Origin: Flavobacterium sp. UBA6203 | Lineage (GTDB): Bacteria; Bacteroidota; Bacteroidia; Flavobacteriales; Flavobacteriaceae | DNA length: 5,693 nt | Direction of reading: 5' to 3' | Assembly (NCBI GenBank): GCA_002421645.1 | Contig: DIST01000021.1 | Span: 1-5,693, forward strand | Shown here: positions 1 to 3,991 of the stretch, piece by piece | Position numbering within the stretch: position 1 is the first letter of the stretch | Layout: every line of letters begins with the position of its first letter | Notes under the pieces: model-generated | What the model was told of the DNA's origin: nothing | Database searches by the model: none | Seen by the model: the letters and a program-made list of their open reading frames with translations, nothing else | Position numbers and translations under genes: made by a program

Positions 1-27
1 TGAGTCGTCCTAAAATAGGTTGACAAG
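1..27 (+). repeat. Left terminal inverted repeat (IRL)
   Basis: The first 25 bases match the reverse complement of the right end at 21 positions. Mismatches are at positions 3, 4, 12 and 18, and similarity fades at 26-27. The conserved blocks are TCGTCCT and GTTGACA. The repeat lies just outside the orfB stop codon. It is the expected binding and cleavage site for the transposase. Confidence 0.9.
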
Positions 28-39
28 TTTTACAATAAA

Positions 40-876
40 TTAATTAAAACCAGTGAAGTTAACTTCACTGGTTTTTTCGTATACAAAGTTAGGTGTTTTC
101 ATATTTAAACTCAAATGAGGTCTTTTAGTGTTATAACATTCTACGGATTCTTTAATTAACTGATTAAGTTCATTCCCTGATTTACATTTATAAATAAGGA
201 ATTCCTGTTTTAAAATACCATTTATCCTTTCTGCCAAAGCATTTTGATAACAGTCATAACCATCAGTCATAGAAGCAATAATATTATTTTTATTTAATTC
301 ATTTTGATAAATTTGAGAACAATATTGCAAACCTCTGTCCGAGTGGTGTATTAATTGAAGGTTTGTTTTTCTGTTTTTCACAGCCATTTTCAATGCTTTA
401 ACCACGTTTTCTGCACTCATGTCATCACTTAAGTGATAACCAACTATTTTTCTACTAAAAACATCTGTTACTAACGAAAGATAATGAGTTCGTTCATTAG
501 ATTTTATATAAGTTATATCACTAACAAAAACTTGTTCCGTTCTGTTGACATCAATATCTTTAAATAAATTAGGATATTTACGTAACCAGTGTTTAGAAAA
601 GGTAGTTTTGGTGTAATTTTTCATAGGTTTAACTAGCATTTGTTCTCTTTTTAAATAAGCAAAAAATGCATCTCTTCCGATTTTAATTCCATTTTCAACA
701 AAAGATTGTTCTAGTAAAAAATAAAGTTTTCTTGCACCTAAACGAGGCATTAATCTTCTTTGTTTTTCAACTAGCTGTCTTACTGTTAACAACTCTTTCT
801 CTCGTTCTAAACAACGTGCTTCCTGCTGATAAATGGATTGTCGGCTTATCCCAAACAATCTACAAGTTCTGGACAT
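40..876 (-). CDS. IS3-family transposase OrfB (DDE integrase catalytic domain)
   Basis: A 278-residue protein carrying the catalytic half of the transposase, which cuts and joins DNA at the element ends. The N-terminus (CRLFGISRQSIYQ) is helix-turn-helix-like. Residues about 30-85 resemble the HTH_21 region that precedes the core. The rve/DDE core runs from about 114 to 265. The probable catalytic residues are D120 (FVSDITYI), D180 (HHSDRGLQY) and E216 (ALAERING). There are 35 residues between D180 and E216, and K223 lies seven after the glutamate, as in the family. The C-terminus has the usual YNTKRPHLSLNMKTP block. The ATG at 876 could be used on its own, but the frame stays open upstream to the slippery site, giving a 410-residue OrfAB: 116 OrfA residues, 16 linker residues and 278 OrfB residues. 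Codons 268-277 lie in a perfect palindrome. Confidence 0.93.
   Translation of the reverse strand: MSRTCRLFGISRQSIYQQEARCLEREKELLTVRQLVEKQRRLMPRLGARKLYFLLEQSFVENGIKIGRDAFFAYLKREQMLVKPMKNYTKTTFSKHWLRKYPNLFKDIDVNRTEQVFVSDITYIKSNERTHYLSLVTDVFSRKIVGYHLSDDMSAENVVKALKMAVKNRKTNLQLIHHSDRGLQYCSQIYQNELNKNNIIASMTDGYDCYQNALAERINGILKQEFLIYKCKSGNELNQLIKESVECYNTKRPHLSLNMKTPNFVYEKTSEVNFTGFN
46..77. terminator. Perfect 15-bp inverted repeat with T-run, bidirectional terminator-like
   Basis: Positions 46-60 and 61-75 are perfect reverse complements with no unpaired centre. The core of each arm is CCAGTGAAGTT and its complement. On the plus strand the arm ends in six T bases (72-77), which is a good intrinsic terminator shape and would stop outside transcription running antisense into the transposase genes. 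On the minus strand it overlaps the orfB 3' end (codons 268-277) and is followed by TTTTAATTAATTT, a weaker U-tract. In practice a few central pairs would open as a loop. Confidence 0.65.
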
Positions 877-918
877 ACTTATGCCTTGTTCTTGTTGGAT
901 GCGTCGGATAGTTTGGGA
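849..918 (-). other. Possible frameshift-stimulating stem
   Basis: Five bases after the heptamer, the minus-strand RNA reads UCCCAAAC (918-911). This is exactly complementary to GUUUGGGA at 856-849, an 8-bp stem closing a loop of 54 nt. A weaker ACAAG/CUUGU pairing (862-866 with 885-889 or 891-895) could form inside the loop. The spacing suits a stimulatory element, and the loop contains the orfA stop and the orfB ATG. No folding calculation was made. Confidence 0.4.
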
Positions 919-1271
919 GAAAACTTTTTTCTAATTTGAGTGCCATATTGACTATCTGAAATATCAATCATAGTATTAAGAACACTATTCTTTAACTTTT
1001 CATCAGCTAATTCTTTCTCTAATCTCTTAATGACTTGCGCTGGGGTTTCTTTAGATTTAGCCATAAACAAAAGGTTGGGTTTACTCCAATCTAAAGTACC
1101 AAATTTTCTTAACCAAACCAAAACAGTACTTCTACCCTGAATTCCATACTTCTTTTGAGCTTGCTTATAAGTTAATTCGCCTTTTTCTACTTGTGAAATA
1201 ACAGCTAATTTAAAGCCTAAATTATAATCACGTTGACTACGCTTTTCTGGTTTGTTTTCTGATCTATTCAT
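879..1271 (-). CDS. IS3-family transposase OrfA (helix-turn-helix subunit)
   Basis: A 130-residue protein matching the OrfA role in IS3 elements: binding the terminal repeats and providing the N-terminal part of the fused transposase. Residues about 17-56 (from DYNLGFKLAVISQ through the KYGI turn to VLVWLRKFG) form the helix-turn-helix. Residues about 78-103 (IKRLEKELADEKLKNSVL) form a heptad-like helix suited to the leucine-zipper oligomerisation known in this family. The chosen start is ATG at 1271. A TTG seven codons upstream, at 1292, is possible but lies inside the inverted repeat. The TAA stop is two bases before the orfB ATG, and orfB is in the -1 frame. Codon 116 (AAG) ends the slippery heptamer, so a frameshifted ribosome drops the last 14 OrfA residues. 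Confidence 0.88.
   Translation of the reverse strand: MNRSENKPEKRSQRDYNLGFKLAVISQVEKGELTYKQAQKKYGIQGRSTVLVWLRKFGTLDWSKPNLLFMAKSKETPAQVIKRLEKELADEKLKNSVLNTMIDISDSQYGTQIRKKFSPKLSDASNKNKA
924..930 (-). other. Programmed -1 frameshift slippery heptamer (A-AAA-AAG)
   Basis: The minus strand reads A AAA AAG at exactly the phase needed, as the last base of codon 114 followed by codons 115 and 116 of orfA. Slipping back one base continues as GTT TTC TCC and stays open through 16 codons into the orfB ATG. In the -1 frame a TAG stop lies immediately upstream of the heptamer, so the orfB frame opens exactly at this site. A6G heptamers are the classical IS3-family frameshift signal. The motif and phase are directly visible; use of the site is inferred. 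Confidence 0.88.
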
Positions 1272-1284
1272 AATAAGTCGATTT

Positions 1285-1311
1285 AATGTCAACTTATTTC
1301 AGGACGAGACA
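1285..1311 (-). repeat. Right terminal inverted repeat (IRR)
   Basis: Read on the minus strand this end begins TGTCTCGTCCT and continues to GTTGACA, matching the left end. It lies immediately upstream of orfA, leaving only about 13 bp between the repeat and the preferred ATG. There is therefore little room for an internal promoter, and transposase expression may depend on the junction formed by a circular intermediate or on the flanks. That last point is inference. Confidence 0.9.
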
Positions 1312-1319
1312 ATAAAAAC

Positions 1320-1351
1320 AAAAAAGTCCCGATTTAATCGGGACTTTTTTT
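1320..1351. terminator. Bidirectional intrinsic terminator of the MORN-protein gene
   Basis: The GC-rich arms GTCCCGAT (1326-1333) and ATCGGGAC (1337-1344) enclose a three-base loop. Six A bases precede them and seven T bases follow, so the hairpin has a U-tract in either direction. It ends 15 bp from the stop codon of the minus-strand gene at 1367, whose terminator it probably is. Its far side is only 8 bp from the end of the insertion sequence. Confidence 0.85.
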
Positions 1352-1366
1352 ATACTTTAACTTGAA

Positions 1367-1711
1367 TTAGTTTTTAACTAAAACGTCTTTTGACCATTTT
1401 TTTACTTCAGCTATTCTACTATCTGAAAAATCAACTTCGCTTAAAGAGTCTTCACTCCAAAAAAACCATTTTCCTGATTTAGCTCCGTTATTATATTCTC
1501 CCATAGATTGTTTTGAACCATCTTCATTAAATGCAACCCATTTTCCATGTAACTTTCCGTCTAAGTAATACCCTTCTTGTTTTACTTGTCCGTTATCATA
1601 ATAATATGTTGCTTTTACCATTTGGTCAACCACTTCTAATTTTGGTTTTACTTCTTGTGCAAATGACAAACTCGAAACCAATAATACTACTGCAATTGCT
1701 ACTTTTTTCAT
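1367..1711 (-). CDS. Small exported MORN-variant repeat protein
   Basis: A 114-residue protein with a clear signal peptide: MKK, a hydrophobic stretch at 4-14, and a likely signal peptidase I site after SFA (residue 18). The mature part has two recognisable MORN_2-type repeats, about 36-58 (YYYDNGQVKQEGYYLDGKLHGKW) and 59-82 (ending GAKSGKW). A third unit at 83-106, ending in KKW, lacks the central glycines and looks degenerate. Such proteins are common in Bacteroidota and are often labelled MORN-repeat or YwqK-family proteins. Their biochemical role is poorly defined, and the antitoxin label sometimes attached has no support here because no toxin gene is adjacent. It appears monocistronic, with its own upstream promoter motif and a strong terminator. 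The molecular function is unknown. Confidence 0.85.
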   Translation of the reverse strand: MKKVAIAVVLLVSSLSFAQEVKPKLEVVDQMVKATYYYDNGQVKQEGYYLDGKLHGKWVAFNEDGSKQSMGEYNNGAKSGKWFFWSEDSLSEVDFSDSRIAEVKKWSKDVLVKN

Positions 1712-1744
1712 ACTCTTTTCTTTTTTAGGTTAACATTACAGTAA

Positions 1745-1752
1745 CAAATATA
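1745..1752 (-). promoter_or_regulatory. Probable -7 promoter element of the MORN-protein gene
   Basis: The minus strand reads TATATTTG, matching the Bacteroidota primary sigma -7 consensus TAnnTTTG, and lies 33 bp upstream of the ATG at 1711. The -33 region is only T-rich, without a clean TTTG. The leader before the ATG is A-rich (CTAAAAAAGAAAAGAGT), which is typical of genes in this phylum that lack a Shine-Dalgarno sequence. Confidence 0.5.
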
Positions 1753-1822
1753 AAATATAATTTACAATAAAAAAACTTTTACTTAACAATTTGGTAACAT
1801 TGTGTAAAAACTTAACATTGAA

Positions 1823-1849
1823 AAAGCCAATACGTAATGTATTGGCTTT
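1823..1849 (-). terminator. Intrinsic terminator of the thioredoxin operon
   Basis: An 11-bp perfect stem, AAAGCCAATAC (1823-1833) with GTATTGGCTTT (1839-1849), encloses a five-base loop. On the minus strand the descending arm runs into GGCTTTTTC, giving a short U-tract. It lies about 30 bp beyond the stop codon of the gene at 1880 and is placed to end the two-gene thioredoxin transcript. Confidence 0.75.
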
Positions 1850-1879
1850 AAATTAAATTAAATATGAATATATGTTAGA

Positions 1880-2881
1880 TTATTTCACTAAACCATCTAA
1901 TAATTCTATCAATGAGGCTGATGAAGGTCTTGGTGCATCAGCTTTTATAACTTTCCCATCAGGTCCAATTAAAATAAATCTTGGTATTATATTAATATCG
2001 TATGCTTTAATAAAATCTGAGTTTCTGTTATTATCAGCAAATAATTGGATACCACCTAATTCTTTAGAAACCACCATTTTTTTCCATTTTTCGTGATCTT
2101 TATCGGTATCTACAGAAATACTTACAAACTCAATGTTTTTCCCGTGATATTTTTCTTCTACTTTCTTTAAGTGAGGAATCTCAGCCAAACATGGTCCGCA
2201 CCAAGTTGCCCAAACATCAATATACACATATTTTCCTCTTAAATCTTCTAACTTAGTTTTTCCACCTTTGTGGTTTTCATAGTCAAATGTTGGTGAAATA
2301 TTTCCAATCAAGTTTTCTAGTAAAAGTTTTCTGTAAAAATCCTTCTTGATAATTTCAATATCACTGATAATTTTCCCTTTAACTAGATCAACAAAATAGT
2401 GATGAAAATATTTACTCTCCAAATCTTCCAATTCTTTTGTAAGTTTTTCTTGAATTGCATTTTCAAAATCTATTTTATTTTTATTTAATAAATCAACTTT
2501 TATTTTTTCAAATTCAAAATCAGAAATTCTTTTATATTTTAAATAATAACTTTCTTTAGAACCTCCACCTTTAAAAACCAAGCTTTCTTCTATATTATTT
2601 GCGTCAAAACTAACTTCTGAAGTACCATTTTCTTCTAAAAAAAGAGGGAAAGCTAATTTACCATCAAATAAAACATGAATTTCTGTATTTGATTCGAAAG
2701 CATCTTTAAAAACACCATTTGTATTTACAATTTTTGAAATAATTTCATCTTGTAAATTAAAGATAGTCAAAGTGTCTGAATTTCTGTTTTCTATTTTGGC
2801 AGTAAAATTAATTTTACTCTTAGTGTTTTGGCAAACTAAAACTTGAGAAATGAATATAATTATAAAAGAAGTTATTTTCAT
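1880..2881 (-). CDS. TlpA/ResA-like exported thiol-disulfide oxidoreductase (paralogue 2, downstream)
   Basis: A 333-residue protein, probably periplasmic or membrane-attached. It has a hydrophobic N-terminal segment (about 3-16) and C17 at the expected cleavage point; the preceding VLV is a poor lipobox. The N-terminal domain (about 20-190) resembles the DUF4369-like beta domains found before Bacteroidota TlpA proteins. It has a charged helical stretch around 115-190. The thioredoxin-fold domain (about 195-333) has the WCGPC redox site with C228 and C231, the cis-proline P300 (IIPRF), and the GPDGK strand-loop. It probably reduces or exchanges disulfides on exported proteins; the substrate is unknown. 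It starts 11 nt after its paralogue's stop, so it is probably cotranscribed. Residues 199-283 are identical to 201-285 of the paralogue, while the N-terminal domain differs greatly. Confidence 0.88.
   Translation of the reverse strand: MKITSFIIIFISQVLVCQNTKSKINFTAKIENRNSDTLTIFNLQDEIISKIVNTNGVFKDAFESNTEIHVLFDGKLAFPLFLEENGTSEVSFDANNIEESLVFKGGGSKESYYLKYKRISDFEFEKIKVDLLNKNKIDFENAIQEKLTKELEDLESKYFHHYFVDLVKGKIISDIEIIKKDFYRKLLLENLIGNISPTFDYENHKGGKTKLEDLRGKYVYIDVWATWCGPCLAEIPHLKKVEEKYHGKNIEFVSISVDTDKDHEKWKKMVVSKELGGIQLFADNNRNSDFIKAYDINIIPRFILIGPDGKVIKADAPRPSSASLIELLDGLVK
2031..2287 (-). repeat. Near-identical thioredoxin-core tract, copy in paralogue 2
   Basis: These 257 bp align without gaps to 3044-3300 (constant offset 1013) with three mismatches, at 2042, 2141 and 2252. 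All are synonymous third-position changes: TTA/TTG Leu, GGG/GGA Gly, AAG/AAA Lys. Similarity falls sharply at both edges. A second identical block of 33 bp occurs nearer the 3' end (1956-1988 with 2969-3001). Confidence 0.95.
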
Positions 2882-2892
2882 TAGATTTTATT

Positions 2893-3900
2893 TTACTTCA
2901 CTAAACTATCTAATAATTCAATTAAAGCTACTGAAGAAGGACGCGCTGCATCTGCTTTAATCACTTTTCCATCAGGTCCAATTAAAATAAATCTTGGTAT
3001 TGCGTTAATTCCGAAAGCTTTGATAAAATCTGACGTCCAGTTTTTATCAGCAAACAATTGGATACCACCTAATTCTTTAGAAACCACCATTTTTTTCCAT
3101 TTTTCGTGATCTTTATCGGTATCTACAGAAATACTTACAAACTCAATGTTTTTTCCGTGATATTTTTCTTCTACTTTCTTTAAGTGAGGAATCTCAGCCA
3201 AACATGGTCCGCACCAAGTTGCCCAAACATCAATATACACATATTTTCCTCTTAAATCTTCTAATTTAGTTTTTCCACCTTTGTGGTTTTCATAGTCAAA
3301 AGATGGTGAAACAACACCTTCCATTTTCTTAGCGGCTACTTTTTGTTTATAATAATCCAATAAGAATTTTTCTTCTTGTTCAAAAGAAGGGCGTAACATG
3401 TTAACCAAAGTTTCATCTAAACCTTTTCCGTCAATCATTTTTAAATCATTCGCTTTCTTTTTTGACAATTCCTCTTTAAATGTAGCTTCATCAGCATCAA
3501 ATAAAACCTCTAAATCCATTTCAAACTTTTCATCTGATAAAGCTTTTTGGGCTAAATAATTGTTTTCATTAGCACCTTTTCCTTTGTAAACAATAGTTTC
3601 ATCAAAATCTTTAGTATCTAAAGTTAAAGTTAAATCATAACCGTTTTTCAAAAACATTGTTGTTCCTTCGTTTCCATCATTCAAACGGTATAAGCCTCCA
3701 TCTTTTGAAGCTTCAAAAGTGGTTTGAAATTCCCCTTTTTTATTAATTCCAACTTTTTGTTTGAAAGTTCTTCCAGAAGAAATGGTAATCGTATCTGAAA
3801 ATCTATTGGTAATTTTTACGTTTAATGAAACGGTATTGGTTGTATTTTGAGCAAATCCAGAAAAAATTGCTACAAAAAACAAAAAGAATGCTTTTTTCAT
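2893..3900 (-). CDS. TlpA/ResA-like exported thiol-disulfide oxidoreductase (paralogue 1, upstream)
   Basis: A 335-residue protein with a standard signal peptide (MKKAFFLFFVAIFSGFA, cut before Q18), so probably periplasmic. The N-terminal domain (about 20-195) is of the DUF4369-like type that precedes many Bacteroidota TlpA-like proteins. The thioredoxin domain (about 198-335) has WCGPC with C230 and C233 and the cis-proline P302 (AIPRF). The AhpC/TSA-Redoxin/TlpA-like family typically performs thiol-disulfide exchange in the cell envelope; the partner here is unknown. This is the first gene of the pair, with a TAnnTTTG motif 26 bp upstream, and it is divergent from aspS. The N-terminal half shares only scattered residues with the downstream paralogue (for example SDT at 35-37), in contrast to the identical 85-residue thioredoxin core. 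Confidence 0.9.
   Translation of the reverse strand: MKKAFFLFFVAIFSGFAQNTTNTVSLNVKITNRFSDTITISSGRTFKQKVGINKKGEFQTTFEASKDGGLYRLNDGNEGTTMFLKNGYDLTLTLDTKDFDETIVYKGKGANENNYLAQKALSDEKFEMDLEVLFDADEATFKEELSKKKANDLKMIDGKGLDETLVNMLRPSFEQEEKFLLDYYKQKVAAKKMEGVVSPSFDYENHKGGKTKLEDLRGKYVYIDVWATWCGPCLAEIPHLKKVEEKYHGKNIEFVSISVDTDKDHEKWKKMVVSKELGGIQLFADKNWTSDFIKAFGINAIPRFILIGPDGKVIKADAARPSSVALIELLDSLVK
3044..3300 (-). repeat. Near-identical thioredoxin-core tract, copy in paralogue 1
   Basis: This is the partner of 2031-2287, in the same orientation, with mismatches at 3055, 3154 and 3265. It covers the sequence from the FDYENHKGG block through WCGPC to QLFAD. The direct repeat could support recombination deleting about 1 kb, which would leave a single chimeric gene. 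Confidence 0.95.
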
Positions 3901-3925
3901 GTTTTAAAAGTGTTATTTATTGTAT

Positions 3926-3933
3926 CAAATCTA
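3926..3933 (-). promoter_or_regulatory. Probable -7 promoter element of the thioredoxin operon
   Basis: The minus strand reads TAGATTTG, an exact TAnnTTTG match, 26 bp upstream of the ATG at 3900. That would give a leader of roughly 20 nt. No clean TTTG is seen at the -33 position; the region is only T-rich (TTTTATTCGTTTAATTTTAA). Confidence 0.5.
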
Positions 3934-3967
3934 TTAAAATTAAACGAATAAAATTAATATTTGTTAC

Positions 3968-3975
3968 TACATTTG
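3968..3975 (+). promoter_or_regulatory. Probable -7 promoter element of aspS
   Basis: TACATTTG matches the Bacteroidota -7 consensus TAnnTTTG and lies 16 bp before the aspS ATG. This implies a very short leader of about 10 nt. It is back-to-back with the thioredoxin operon promoter, the two -7 motifs being about 35 bp apart. No convincing -33 element is visible. Confidence 0.45.
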
Positions 3976-3991
3976 CAAAAAATTTCAAGAA

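Larger units (their letters stand above)
1..1311 (-). mobile_element. Complete IS3-family insertion sequence
   Basis: This is an intact element of about 1.3 kb, the usual IS3-family size. It is bounded by imperfect inverted repeats that start with TG and end with CA. It carries two consecutive minus-strand reading frames: a helix-turn-helix OrfA and an OrfB with the DDE integrase core, in the 0 and -1 frames expected for this family. Neither frame has an internal stop, and a slippery heptamer lies in the right frame, so the copy looks capable of transposition. The left end coincides with the first base of the window, so the left flank and the target-site duplication cannot be checked. The subgroup was not assigned; the residues suggest a lineage common in Bacteroidota, but that is inference. 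Confidence 0.93.
3901..3991. promoter_or_regulatory. Divergent intergenic region between the thioredoxin operon and aspS
   Basis: These 91 very AT-rich bases separate two divergently transcribed genes and contain the two TAnnTTTG elements described separately. Nothing resembling a riboswitch, T-box or clear operator palindrome is visible, and the implied leaders are too short for one. Confidence 0.6.

Noticed and set aside
19..25. TTGACA in the terminal repeats as a sigma70-type -35 element
   Set aside because: The copies read inward, with no suitable -10 at the right distance, the right-end copy lies too close to the orfA start, and the E. coli consensus is not that of the Bacteroidota primary sigma factor. 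The sequence is better explained as part of the transposase-binding repeat.
1272..1292. TTG at 1292 as the orfA start
   Set aside because: It lies within the terminal inverted repeat and is a weaker start codon; the ATG at 1271 gives a normal OrfA N-terminus.
1367..1711. MORN-repeat protein as the antitoxin of a toxin-antitoxin pair
   Set aside because: The label is sometimes applied to this family, but the protein has a signal peptide and no adjacent toxin-like gene, so the sequence does not support that role.
1531..1728. Plus-strand 65-codon open frame
   Set aside because: It is antisense to the MORN-protein gene, leucine-rich low-complexity, and lacks a promoter or recognisable domain; a shadow of the real gene.
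1872..2096. Plus-strand 74-codon open frame
   Set aside because: It is antisense to the conserved 3' end of the downstream thioredoxin paralogue and has no family resemblance.
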